In this document: in pieces, positions 36,301-47,047 of the stretch
Numbering within the stretch: position 1 is the first letter of the stretch
Layout of the letters: each line of letters starts with the position of its first letter
NCBI GenBank assembly: GCA_048213135.1
Contig: PS015129.1
Location: 155,929-219,928, forward strand
Reading direction: 5' to 3'
Origin: Reclinomonas americana ATCC 50394
Lineage: Eukaryota; Jakobida; Jakobea; Jakobida
DNA length: 64,000 nucleotides
Made by a program: the position numbers and the translations under genes
The notes under the pieces: model-generated
Database searches by the model: none
The model's input: only the letters and a program-made list of their open reading frames with translations
Told to the model about the DNA's origin: nothing

Positions 36301-37963
36301 ACCGAAACACACAATGCAGGCCTGTGCACGAACCCGTGCTGCGATTGCTCTCCGCCGTGCGATTCGTCGACATGGAACCGTCGGCACGACGAGAGCCCTG
36401 TGCTGCACCATAGCGGTCGCCATCATCACCGTCATGGTCGTCCTCCTCCTCCGAGTCGATGCGCATGCTGAAATGTGAGCCTTGACTGTCGCGCACGCCC
36501 GGTGCGGAGGAACCGCCGCTGCGAAGCTGTCGAGTGGCGGCCAGTCTGCACGGTGGAGCGCAAGAGTGAGTAGTGCACAAAGAGGGAAGGTAAGTGGTGC
36601 ATGCGGGATGGACGCAACAGTCGGCTGTCGTCGGCGTTGACTTGCGGCATGCCGGCGACTATCGATTGACGACAAGTTGGTGAGTGTTGCGGGAACCACA
36701 CGAGAAGGGGCACGAATGAAGATGCGCAACGCTGACTCTGTCTCCACGCTGCTGCAGCGTCGGTGCTTGCACTGCTGACCGACACGGCGGAGACGGGAGC
36801 CGGAGCGGCTGGCTTCCGACTCGCCTTGTACTCCTGCATCATGGCGGCGATCTCGGGGTCGGAGTCTGAGTCGTCGTCGGGAAGCATAGTGGGGTTGCTG
36901 CGACGGGAGCTGGCAGAGTCCTGCGTGAAGAGGGGAGAGGGGGGGAAGAGGGGCAGGGAGGTGAGGAGAGGGGAGAAGAGGAGAAGGGAAGGGAGAAGAG
37001 GGGAGAAGAGGGGAGAAGAGGGGAGAAGAGGGGCAGGGAGGTGAGGGGAGAAGAGGGGAGGTGAGGGGAGAAGAGGGGCAGGGAGGTGAGGGGAGAAGAG
37101 GGGAGGTGAGGGGAGAAGAGGGACAGGGAGGTGAGGAGAGAGGAGAAGGGGAGGTGACTGAGAGGGGGGACATGAGATGCAAAAGATGGTGCCATCACAG
37201 CGAAGTGAGATCCGCGACAGTGAAGAGTGGTGATTGAAAGGGAAAAGCAAAGGGCAGTGAGCGTCACAGTGGAGAGTGGTGATTGAGAGGCAAGACTTGT
37301 GGCAACAGAAGGTGGCATAACAGCGAACGAGATCCGGTGGTGAGTGACAGGGAAGAAGAAGCAAAGGACAGTGAGCGTCAAAGCACGATGCGTTCTATGG
37401 CAGTGGAGGCAAGACTGGTGGCAACAGAAGGTGGCATCACGTTGACAGAAAACTGGGCGACTGAGGATAGAGGAGAGAAATGGAAGACACCAACTGTGGG
37501 AAGACGGAAGAGACAAAGGAAGAGGTGCGATCCATGGCAGAGGAGTGAGAAGAGAAGAAGGATCACTGAGCAATGAGATACACACTGGAAGACAAGAGAG
37601 TTGATCAGAGCGCGATGAGATCGACGACAACAGTGATCACACCAGAGTACAACGCAAAGAGCACGCGAGAGAGAGAGAGGGATCAGTCCCGGGCTGGGGA
37701 GTTGACTCCTGTCCTCTCTCTCTCTCTCATTCTCTTTCTTCTCATTCTCGCCACGCAACTCGATGACCGCGCGATGACCAAGACGTCCCACGCGCATGGG
37801 CGGCACCGTAACTGCACAAACAAAAGGCGCGTCAGAGAGAGGAGAGAGCAAGAGGATGAGAGGGAAAATGAACTCACCCGCCACCCGACGATGACAGCGA
37901 TCCACGTCCGCCTGACGAGGCGCCGAGCGCAGCGAACATGGCGTTCTTCTTTGAGTGGTCCAT
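30388..37963 (-). CDS. CEP162: CEP162-like centriolar/transition-zone coiled-coil protein
   Basis: CEP162 binds axonemal microtubules and helps assemble the ciliary transition zone. Family-specific signatures are LNWYVRNQELLDQND (near 32260) and the segment before LREKHPNSVPAML (near 32075). Both correspond to conserved blocks of vertebrate CEP162 (WYAENQELLDKD; PNSLPALI). Heptad coiled coil spans about 33460-30400 in several exons, ending LTTGS and a stop at 30388. Upstream are a charged helix (EEKRRAEEERLRVERERLIK, 34600), a 593-N gap, and Ser/Asp-rich exons (DDDSDSDPEIAAMMQEYK, near 36850). A start MDHSKKNAMFAALGASSGG lies at 37963. Joining the 35700-37963 exons to the same gene is inferred; they could be a separate short gene. 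A Gly/Arg/Ala-rich exon near 31790-31620 is not part of the core family. Confidence 0.8.
34650..35242. other. Assembly gap (593 N) in CEP162
   Basis: The N run begins inside a coiled-coil exon (sense ...EQAAKEAEEKRR) and ends in GGGGAAGGA repeat. Both coding sequence and repeat intron are therefore lost. Confidence 0.95.
36930..37570 (-). repeat. Intronic minisatellites in CEP162
   Basis: Plus-strand 36940-37150 repeats GGGGAGAAGAGGGGCAGGGAGG-like units with small variants. 37195-37560 repeats a longer unit around GTGGTGATTGAGAGG, CAACAGAAGGTGGCAT and AGCGAGATCC. Both are purine-rich on plus, so they are pyrimidine-rich on the sense strand of this minus-strand gene. Confidence 0.8.
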
Positions 37964-39508
37964 GCTGTGCAAACGGACCCCTCTCTCGCTGTCGCTGTCG
38001 CTGTCTCTCGTCACACGCAAGAAAATCGCGAGTGAGGACAGGTGATTTTCGCGCCACTCGGCGACGTTCATCGACGTTGGTTGGAAAAGGGAACAGGGAG
38101 GACTGGACGCGTTGGGCTATAGAGTACGCATCGTGGATGAGGTAGGCAGACGGCTTTCAACGAAATCGGCTCAATCGATATCGATTTCTTGCTTGCATGT
38201 GCAGCGATCGCAATCGGATCTGGACAGCACGCGCTTTGCTTCCCCTTGCGCGAGAGACTGACAAGCCCAAGAAGAGCATGCTCCTTCTTTACGCGGTAAA
38301 GATCCTCCACTGCTTTGGCTAGCTTCTCGGATCCGGACCCGGCTTTGCTTTGTTTGCCTGGCTGGCCTTTCCCCGAATTCGATGTGCCATGTACGATCGC
38401 AGAAAACGCTGTGTGTCTATGCAAGTGCGTCAAATCCACTGTTCAACCACGCTTATGCGGTGAAGATCGCAGTTCTCGACTTGTTCGGAGCTCCGAGAAG
38501 CGAACACACACAACCACAACAAAACCTGCTGCTGCCCTCAACTGTTGACATGGTTGAACTTGGTTATTAAAACAGCTGTTGCATGTTTGTTGGTGGGCGG
38601 GTTGTTGTTGTTGGGACGAGGGACTTGTCTATCCAGGCCGTTGAATCGATCGGTTTCCGCAATTGCAATTGGTTCAGCCCGTTCGTCAGTGCATGCGGAG
38701 CGCTCTGTCCAACAAGGAGAACCGTCCACTGCAGTGCAAAGACGGGCGCTCACCGGTGCGCTCACCATGCGCAGAGAGAAAACACGGGAGTGGCCAGCAG
38801 CGCCAAGCAAATGGCAATACCGAAAATGTGCTCATTGCGCATGCGGTATTGGTATCGTATCCTTTCGCTCTCACCCGCGACATCCACCACATGCAGCCGT
38901 GCAGCCCGCACTCTCCACCCCAGAATCAGAGCAGTCGATGTACTGAAATGATTGGAATAGAGCCTGAGAAAGGCAAGCAGAAAGATTCGCACGATCGTTT
39001 ATGGCACGCACTCGTACTCAAATCAATTGCACCTGCCGCGGAGAGAGCTGACCACGAACACCACCCCCGCGCCTGCGCCATGGGCTGTGGAGCGTTTCGC
39101 GCCGACGTGACAGACTTGCAAAGCGCACGCAGACAAACCAAGGCGCGTACGTGTTCGAAAACCGACTGCGCTCAAATTTTCGGTTTACTCACACACACTC
39201 TCCACACACAGCCGACTCACGGACGACCACATGCCTGGGCCGCCGCCTCAGAGACACGCAGCAGCCACAGTGCTCGCCGCCACCGCTCTGCGACACTGCG
39301 GCCATTGTCACACACCGCAGAGTCAATGAGACCACGCGCAACGGCGACGATCACGAAACGATTGGCTCACCGAAATCAATTGACACATGTGCGCGTTGGT
39401 GGCGACTGGGACGAGGAAGAGGAGGAGGAAAGGGGTGAGCAGGGGAGGAGGCACGAGGAGGAGGAGGAGGAGGAGTCATACCTCGCCTCGCTGGCCACCT
39501 TCAGCAGC
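37964..39508. other. Long intergenic region with no supported gene
   Basis: Between the start of CEP162 and the orphan gene at 39509. An open frame on the minus strand (38439-38068, starting MDLTHLHRHTAFS) and several plus-strand frames exist, but none shows splice sites joined to a conserved domain or a family I recognise. 38140-38700 has more AT and ATCGAT-type palindromes than the surroundings. Upstream exons of the orphan gene may lie here. Confidence 0.4.
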
Positions 39509-40338
39509 ATGCACTTGTCGCGGACCATGTGTACATTTGACTCGCAGCTGGCCGATCGCTCCTGCAGCACTGCGCTGCGCAGCAACACGTCAATCACCAG
39601 CGAATCACTGGCTCGATTGCGTTCAGTGACGGCGCGCTTTGCGGTCTCCAATCACTCGTCGTTGCAGAATGATTCGCGATCGTCGTCGCGTGTGGGTGTG
39701 GTGCCCTCTAGCTCGCTGGCAGCGTTCGCACCTGATCGCGACTCGCACGCGTCGGCGTCGTTGTTTGCGAACTCCGACAATGAGGGCGATGGGGACACGG
39801 CGGCGGCGGTGAGTGCTGGTTGCGTTGGGTTCGTCGACTCCAGCTTGCTAACAGGTGTGTGTGTGGTGCGCATCCACAGGCGGGTATGCCGGGCCGCAGT
39901 CGTGTGCTTCGCCGCTTCGTCAAGCCACCGCTGCAACCGGTGTTTGCCAAGCACGAGGTGAGTGAGAAGGGACGCAGGGAGGGAGACAAGTGGTTCGCCT
40001 CCTCACGATCGCACCAGGTCTCTGCATTCACCGCCCACCGAGTGCATCTCACCGAGCAGCTGCTGAACGACGCCGGTCTCCGTCTGGGTGCCGACAGCAG
40101 TGCAGCAGCAAACCAGTCGCGCACCAGCAAGTCGTTGATCAGCACCGTGGCACCGGATCGGGCGCGCCTCGCCGTCCGTGTCAGCGTGTGGCTGAGCGGC
40201 TGCGAACTGCCACTGGTGGAGGGCGACGCCGACTTTGTCGCAACCAACGAGTGCGTGTGGGCCGATCCCGATCCTCCACCAGTGTGGAGCAGGTACGCGG
40301 ATCTGGAAGACGAGCTGCAAGACGATCTACTACAATGA
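39509..40338 (+). CDS. Unidentified protein with a conserved-looking C-terminus
   Basis: I do not recognise this gene. Two introns have consensus ends (39811-39880 and 39958-40017, both GTGAG...CAG) and keep the frame open. Exon 1 is Ser/Asp-rich. Exon 2 is basic (MPGRSRVLRRFVKPPLQPVF). Exon 3 looks folded, with RLAVRVSVWLSGCELPL and NECVWADPDPPPVW, and ends LEDELQDDLLQ. The start at 39509 is only the first Met after a Glu-rich low-complexity stretch. The same frame is open further upstream, so the 5' end is uncertain. No membrane helix or signal peptide is seen. Confidence 0.5.
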
Positions 40339-40868
40339 TGCAGGCTGCATAGCTGCACGCGTAGTGTACTTAGACCAGGGTGAAGCTGATTGAGGAGGGG
40401 TTTGCCATGCTCGATGATTGAAAGAGCTCCGGCCGGCGCGCGCGGGTTCGCGAGTCGCGTGCGCTGCATCAGTTCGCGCCGGGGCCTCGGCGACACCGCA
40501 GCACGCGTGCAGCAGTCAATATAACGATGCGCTCCCCGGTCGTACACTAGGGTGCTTCCGAAGACCCCGCGGTACATGCATGCATGTGCATCAATCGCGA
40601 GCTCCGACAACCGCCAATTCGACCATGGAGTTGTTTATAGACCATCACCGCCACCACTCAGCTCGGTGCACTATACTTGGCACTCCCAATCGTGGACGGG
40701 GAGGATGCGGTGCCACCAAAAAGCACTGCGCGCGAGAGATGCAGGCGCTGCTTGCCTTCCGACAAATAGCGGACCTGTCGGAATCCAATCCGGATTTGGC
40801 CAAACATATTTTTTTCGACGCGGCGTGAGAGAAGGCAAACCCCCCAATCATCAACAACAACAACAAGA
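40339..40868. other. Intergenic region
   Basis: 530 bases between tandem plus-strand genes. A GC-rich block (40420-40520) with CGCGCG and a palindromic ATGCATGCAT (around 40575) is present. No exon or RNA gene can be supported. Confidence 0.4.
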
Positions 40869-41527
40869 ATGCAAGTGAGCGTAGTGCTTCCCACGCGACA
40901 AGTAGTGTCGCTGACACTGAACGACACGGCGGCGCGCGTGCACGATCTCAAGCGCGCACTCAGCGACCTCGTCCCCCTCCCCTCTCTGCTCTTCTCCCCC
41001 ACAACCCCGCCTCCACAACAACAACAAGAGGAACAAGAGGAAGAGGAGGAGGAGCTGGAGCTGTGCGATGAGCGACTTCTCATTCACTGCCCGCCGCTGG
41101 TCGTCTTGCTGCCGGACATTGCCGAAGACGAGGAGGAGCAAGACGAGGAACAAGAGGAGGAGCAGGCGTACACTGTGCAAGTGTACACACCCACAGGCCA
41201 GTGCGTGACATGCCACAGTTGCGTTTCATTCTCTCTCTCTCTCTCACACAGAGTGTATCGCGCGAAAAGCTGACGACGATCCCTTTCTCAGATTGCGTCA
41301 GTGTGTTTGACGTGGCAAGTGCAGTGACGCGTGAGCTGCGCCTGGACAGTGTGCACGATGTGGTGCTGCTGACACGTGGCGTGACACGTCGCCGTGCGCT
41401 GGCCGTGCATGAGCATCTTGTGAGTGGCGATGCTCGTTTTCAGCAACGTGGCACTGGTAACCGCAAGATCGCACTCGACCTTGTCCTGCGCCTCGCTGCT
41501 GCGCATCAGTGCCGCCACCACGTGTGA
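40869..41527 (+). CDS. Protein with two ubiquitin-like folds
   Basis: The N-terminus MQVSVVLPTRQVVSLTLND followed by a helix (VHDLKRALSDLV) has the beta-hairpin then helix start of ubiquitin, which also begins MQ. After a Gln/Glu-rich linker come LCDERLLIHCPPLVVLLPD, acting as the end of a first fold, and a second acidic linker. A second unit starts YTVQVYTPTGQ and ends ALDLVLRLAAAH, which parallels the LHLVLRLRGG end of ubiquitin. There is no terminal GlyGly, so it is probably not a conjugated modifier. One intron follows GQC, and its exact acceptor is ambiguous (41251 or 41291). The length is about 200 residues. Identity beyond the fold is unknown. Confidence 0.5.
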
Positions 41528-42597
41528 GCGCGGGAAGAGCGTTTGCCTTGGTGAGTGTGGAGAGAGAATGTTGCGCGCGGCTTCCGAGGTGCATTTCACT
41601 CACGTTTCATCATCGTCTTGTTCAGAGTCGGTGTGCGTTTGATCAGTTGACCTGCGTGTGACTGGCGCGGGGATGCAAACCGCAACGCGCGACAATGGCC
41701 TGCGTTGCGAGTGCGAAGGAGGCATCGGTGGTGGCGCGTTTTGTGTTGTCGTCTGCCGGATCTTTTCTTGTCGGAAGGATGGACAGGGCGTGACACGATA
41801 ATGTGCGTGTGCGAGAGTGCGAGTGTGCTGGCCACGTGGCCGCGATAAGCGATGTGCGCGAGGAGCCGATGTGCGACGATGAGCGAGACGAGAGGGAGAG
41901 AGAGAATCGCTTAATTAATTGGCGTGTTTGATGAGGAATGTACTCAAAAGTAACAGTGGCGATTATTCGTGCTGGGCGGTAGAGGGAGCGAGGCAGTGGA
42001 GGGAAGGGGAGGGGAGGATGGAGACTAACGGTCGCAGTGGCACGGGGAGCGGAGGGTGCGATTCCCTTCTGGTGTTCGTTTTTTCGCACAAGGGAATCTT
42101 TCTCGGAGGAGCGCACAAACGTCGCATGTGAGGTGGGGTGGCGCATATGCAGTCGGATGACTGACGGGTGCAACAAAGTGAGGCGATGACAGCGGGTGGC
42201 GGCGTGCAGTGCACTCGAAAGCAGTTGCGATCGCGCGAAAGGCGTGCTGTTGCTCCCAAAACCGGTGGGGATCGATATGCAGACACGGAGTGTCTCTCAC
42301 TGCACGCACGATGGCCGCCACTGGCGGCGTGGCGATTGTCGTTGTTGTGCGCAAGGAGGCGATCGCAGCGCTCGATCGCGCGCGATATCGATATTGCAAA
42401 CAATGTATTGCAATCACGCCAGCGCCACACTCAGCCCCGCGACGCAACAAAGCGCACGTGCGCACAAGCGTTGCGTATTGCAGACATGTCTCCACTTCTC
42501 TCCTCCCCCTCCTCTCCCTGATATCTCCGTGTTGGCCGGAGACAAGGCGCGCGCGGAGTGATGACGTGCGATTGTCCTCGTCGCTCACACTCTCGTC
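41528..42597. other. Intergenic region upstream of the acyl-CoA dehydrogenase
   Basis: About 1.07 kb without a coding exon I can support. It includes a GA repeat, several GC-rich blocks with CGATCGCGCGCGATATCG-type palindromes (42360-42400), and the presumed promoter. Frames read by chance through it carry no recognisable domain. Confidence 0.4.
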
Positions 42598-45500
42598 ATG
42601 TTGTTGCTGGCGAGCGCACGGCTTCCTCGTCGAGTGCCGCTGTTCAGCAGTGCTGCGGCGGCTGCAGTGGTGTGTGTGAAAGAAGCAAAGAGAGAGAAGA
42701 CAGGGAGAGAGAGAGGAGAGAAGACAGGGAAGAGAAGGGAGAGAGAAGCTTAGTGAAGTCTGAGAATGCAAGCAACAAGGCCCATTCTCTCCCCCTTCTC
42801 TCCTGCCTTCTCTCCCGCCTTCTCTCCCCCCTTCTCTCCCCCTTCTCTCCCCCTTCTCTCCCGCCTTCTCTCCCCCTTCTCCCCTTCTCTTCCCCTTCTC
42901 TTCCCCTTCTCTTCCCCTTCTCTTCTCCTTCTCTTCCCCNNNNNNNNNNNNNNNNNNNNNNNNNNNNNNNNNNNNNNNNNNNNNNNNNNNNNNNNNNNNN
43001 NNNNNNNNNNNNNNNNNNNNNNNNNNNNNNNNNNNNNNNNNNNNNNNNNNNNNNNNNNNNNNNNNNNNNNNNNNNNNNNNNNNNNNNNNNNNNNNNNNNN
43101 NNNNNNNNNNNNNNNNNNNNNNNNNNNNNNNNNNNNNNNNNNNNNNNNNNNNNNNNNNNNNNNNNNNNNNNNNNNNNNNNNNNNNNNNNNNNNNNNNNNN
43201 NNNNNNNNNNNNNNNNNNNNNNNNNNNNNNNNNTTCTCTCCCCTTCTCTCATCCCCTTCTCCGCCCTTCTCTCATCCCTCCCCCCTTCTCTTCCCCCTTC
43301 TCCGCCCTTCTTTCCCCCTTCTCCGCCCTTCTTTCCCCTTCTCCCTTCTCTCATCCCCTTCTCTCCCGCCTCCTTCCTCACCTCCTTTCTTCTTCGCAGG
43401 GCGCCTACGCTCCCCTCTCGTGGCTGCGCCCAGAGGAGGAACAACTGCGCGAATCAGTGGCTCGCTTCGCCAAGGAGCGCGTGGCACCCAAAGTCCGCGA
43501 GATGGATCACGACTCCAAGCTGTGCCCAGAGCTGCTGCGCGAGTGCTTTGAGAATGGTGCGCGCACGCACGAGGGTCTGTGCGAGTGGTGGTCACTCTCA
43601 CTCACACGCTGTGCCAGGTTTCATGGGCATTCAAATTCCGGAAAAGTACGGTGGCTCCGGCCTCTCGCTCATCAGCAGCTGCTTGGTGATTGAGGAGCTG
43701 GCCAAGGTCGACGCCGCGCTGTCGGTGGTTGTCGATGTGCAGGTGTGTGTGGCCCTCCCATCGTGCGTGCTTGCGCTTGCTGTTCTCACACGTTGTCGCG
43801 CAGAACACACTTGTGCAAAACGCCATTTTCCAGTTCGGCAACGAGGAGCAAAAGTCGCGCTACCTGCCCGCCCTCTGCAAGGACACCCTCGGCTCCTTCT
43901 GCCTCAGCGAGAGCAGCTCCGGCTCCGACGCCTTTGCGCTGAAGACCACTGCAGTTGCGCGAACACGATTTTCTGTCGCCATTTGTTCTCCCTTTGAGCC
44001 TCACGTGCTTTCTTCTGTCATGCAGCGCGCCGACGGCGATCATTACGTCCTCAACGGCAACAAACTGTGGATCACGAATGCAGGCGAGGCCGGTCTCTTC
44101 CTCGTGATGGCCAATGTCGATCCCAGCAAGGGTACGCGCGAGTTGAACAGTGAGTGGCTGTGCCGCATCTCCGCTCGTCTCACTCCTCGCCGCTGGCAGG
44201 CTACAAGGGAATCACCACCTTTATCGTGGAAAAGGGCGACGGTGTCAAGCTCGGCAAGAAGGAGGACAAGCTCGGCATCCGCGCCAGCTCCACGCACGAA
44301 GTGGTGCTGGAGGATGTGCGCATTCCCAAGAATCGTGTGCTGGGTCAGGTCGGGCAGGGCTACAAAATCGCCATCATGGCGCTGAATGGTGAGCGTGTGT
44401 GCATGATGTGATGTGCATGCGCGTGGTGCTGACGTGTGGCGGCAGAGGGACGAATTGGAATCGGTGCGCAGATGATTGGCTTGGCTCAGGTGTGCTGTTC
44501 GCGACAAGAATGCAACCTACTCACTCACTCGCTCGCTCACTCACCGCTTCATCGCACAGGGTGCCTTTGATTACGCCATGCGCTACATTGTGCAGCGTCA
44601 GCAGTTTGGACGCGCAGTGGCCGAGTTCCAGGTTGGTGTGCGCCGCCAGCAGAGTACCTTCCCTCACGCATTCTCTGCATCCTCCAGCTTTTCCCTCTCA
44701 TTCATTCCTTCTGTATCTCACTGTCTCTCGGCATATTGCCTTGGTTGCATTCCCGCACTTGGTCTCTGAATCCCTCTCATTCCTTTCTTCTATCTCACTG
44801 CCCCCCAGCATATTGCCTTCCCTCACGCATTCTCTGAATCCTTCAGCTTCTTCCTCACATTCCTTCCTTCTGTATCTCACTGTCTCTCGGCATATTGCCT
44901 TGGTTGCATGCCCTCCTCGCTTACTCTTTGAATCCTTTAGCTTCTCCCTCACATTCCTTCGTCCTATCTCTCTCTCTCTCTCCCCCTCAGCACAGTGTGC
45001 ACTCTCCGCATCCTTCAGCTTCTCATCTCGTCCCTTTTTTCTACCTCTCACTCTCCATCAACACATTGTCATGGTTGCGTTCCCTCACTTGCTCTCTGAA
45101 TCCCTCTCATTCCTTCCTTCTGTTTCTCACTCTCTCTCTCTCTCTCAGTTGCCTTCCCTCGCTCACTTTCTCAATCCTTCAGCTTCTCCCCCTCCTTCCT
45201 TCCTTCTATGTCTCACTCTCCCTCAGCATATTGCCTTCCCTCACGCATTCTCTCCATTCTTCAGCTTCTTCCTCACATTCCTTCCTTCCGCTCTCCTTTC
45301 CTCCCTTCTCTCACCTCTCCTTTCCCTCCCTCCCCCCTCAACAAACAGGGCATGCAATTCCAGTACGCTCGTGCGCTGTGCGACATTGTGTCGACCCGCC
45401 TGCTGGTGTACGAGGCCGCTCGCCGCAAGGAGGCGGGCGAGGATTACGTGCAGATTGCAGCCATGGCCAAGCTGAGGTCGTCGGAGGTGAGTTGCTTGGT

Positions 45501-45791
45501 AGGAAGAGAGCAGCAGGCCTCCTAATTCTCACTGTCCCCTCCCAATCAGGTCGCTGGCGATGTGGCCACCAAGGGCGTGGAGTGGCTCGGCGGTGTCGGT
45601 TTCACCAAGGAGTACGACGCCGAGAAGTATTACCGGTTTGTCCCTCCTCATCCTCTTCCCCTCATCCCTACTCATCCTTTTTGTCTGCCTCTTTCTTCCT
45701 CAGCGACGCCATCATTGGCAAGATCTACGAGGGCACGAGCAACATTCAGCTGCAGGCGATTGCCAAGATGATTTTGGAGCAATATCGCTAA
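42598..45791 (+). CDS. ACADSB: Short/branched-chain acyl-CoA dehydrogenase, mitochondrial
   Basis: A FAD flavoenzyme that oxidises short or 2-methyl-branched acyl-CoA in the mitochondrial matrix and passes electrons to ETF. Exon 1 encodes a presequence ([20 protein letters not shown]). After a long intron the N-terminal helical domain starts at 43400 ([17 protein letters not shown]). Signatures follow: [26 protein letters not shown] (FAD/substrate binding), [37 protein letters not shown], and [12 protein letters not shown]. The catalytic-base region reads [16 protein letters not shown], close to ACADSB, with Glu in YEG. At least nine exons are visible. All motifs are intact. Introns 1 and the one at 44640-45347 are long repeat-built introns. 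The stop lies 177 bases from the convergent coiled-coil gene. Confidence 0.95.
42780..43398 (+). repeat. CCCTTCTCT minisatellite intron with a 294-N gap
   Basis: The first intron is built of CCCCTTCTCTCC-type units on the sense strand on both sides of the N run (42940-43233). It ends in the acceptor TTCTTCGCAG directly before GGCGCC of exon 2. Confidence 0.9.
44645..45340 (+). repeat. Intron minisatellite with about 80-base units
   Basis: Roughly eight or nine diverged copies of a unit containing GCATATTGCCTTCCCTCACG, CATTCTCTGAATCCTTCAGC and TTCCTCACATTCCTTCCTTC. The sense strand is pyrimidine-rich, and most copies contain one or more pyrimidine-CAG acceptors. The true acceptor lies just after the last copy (CAACAAACAG). 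Confidence 0.9.
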
Positions 45792-45968
45792 GCTGATATC
45801 TCGTTTTTGAAAGTGCGTATGAATTCCCCACCCCACGCGCACGTGTGACATCATTGGTGTACATGAGAGATGAAAGAGAGAGGAGAGAGAGGCAGGGGTC
45901 ATACCACCATCTATGCAAAACATGAAAGAGAGACGAGAGACGAAAGAGAGGAGGAGACCGGGAACAAC

Positions 45969-47047
45969 TCAGTCCTCCTGCGTGTAGCTCTCCAGTTCGC
46001 CCTTGAACGCCGCCAGCAGTGCTCGTGCACGCTCCTTCTTGGCACACTCGCCCTGCACCTCCTTCTCCAAGTCACCATTCTCCTGCTCCAAATCGGCCAC
46101 AATCGACTCGAGTTCCTCAATCCGCTTGCGAAGCTCCGTAGNNNNNNNNNNNNNNNNNNNNNNNNNNNNNNNNNNNNNNNNNNNNNNNNNNNNNNNNNNN
46201 NNNNNNNNNNNNNNNNNNNNNNNNNNNNNNNNNNNNNNNNNNNNNNNNNNNNNNNNNNNNNNNNNNNNNNNNNNNNNNNNNNNNNNNNNNNNNNNNNNNN
46301 NNNNNNNNNNNNNNNNNNNNNNNNNNNNNNNNNNNNNNNNNNNNNNNNNNNNNNNNNNNNNNNNNNNNNNNNNNNNNNNNNNNNNNNNNNNNNNNNNNNN
46401 NNNNNNNNNNNNNNNNNNNNNNNNNNNNNNNNNNNNNNNNNNNNNNNNNNNNNNNNNNNNNNNNNNNNNNNNNNNNNNNNNNNNNNNNNNNNNNNNNNNN
46501 NNNNNNNNNNNNNNNNNNNNNNNNNNNNNNNNNNNNNNNNNNNNNNNNNNNNNNNNNNNNNNNNNNNNNNNNNNNNNNNNNNNNNNNNNNNNNNNNNNNN
46601 NNNNNNNNNNNNNNNNNNNNNNNNNNNNNNNNNNNNNNNNNNNNNNNNNNNNNNNNNNNNNNNNNNNNNNNNNNNNNNNNNCGTTCTCCGCCTGCGGCTC
46701 CAGCTGGCGCACCTTGTCCTCCAGCTCGCGCTGCCTCTCCGCCTTCTCCTTCTCAATCTCCGCCATGCGCGACTGCATCGTCAGCAATCTCTTCTCCTGC
46801 TCCGTCTTCTCCGCCTTCAACTTCTCCAGCGCAGCGCTCAACTCGGCCACCTGCACACACCAGTGAGCTATACAGTGTGACTCTCTCGCTCTCTCTCCTT
46901 CGCTTTGAATGCGCATACCTCAGCCTCGCGCTCACTGAGCTTCTTCTCCACCGACGAGGAGGTACCGACCGACTCGGCACCTGCGTCCTTCATGGGCGCG
47001 CCACCAAAGCTCAGGAATCCAAACACACGGGAAAAGCCGCACGACAT
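45969..47047 (-). CDS. Coiled-coil protein of unknown function
   Basis: The start at 47047 gives MSCGFSRVFGFLSFGGAPMK, an uncharged Phe/Gly-rich leader that could be a membrane-associating or localisation segment. After an intron (CA/GA-rich, 46915-46860) comes long heptad coiled coil: LSAALEKLKAEKTEQEKRLL, EIEKEKAERQRELEDKVRQL, a 540-N gap, and then TELRKRIEELESIVADLEQE to the end ELESYTQED. The sequence is too generic to assign a family. It shares a 3' intergenic space of only 177 bases with the acyl-CoA dehydrogenase. Confidence 0.7.
46142..46681. other. Assembly gap (540 N) in the coiled-coil gene
   Basis: The reading frame is coiled coil on both sides. 540 is divisible by three, so the gap may be purely coding or contain introns. 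Confidence 0.95.

Noticed and set aside
39376-39651. Minus-strand helical reading METAKRAVTERNRASDS opposite the orphan gene
   Set aside because: It looks protein-like, but the plus strand has two consensus introns that keep the frame, while the minus reading meets a stop and lacks an acceptor.
38663-39961. A 432-residue open frame on the plus strand
   Set aside because: Only its 3' part is supported, by splice sites. The upstream part has no domain and is interrupted by plausible introns and low complexity, so it was not annotated as coding.
42030-42430. Possible coding frame upstream of the acyl-CoA dehydrogenase
   Set aside because: No domain, no consistent splice pattern, and palindromic GC-rich composition typical of intergenic DNA here.
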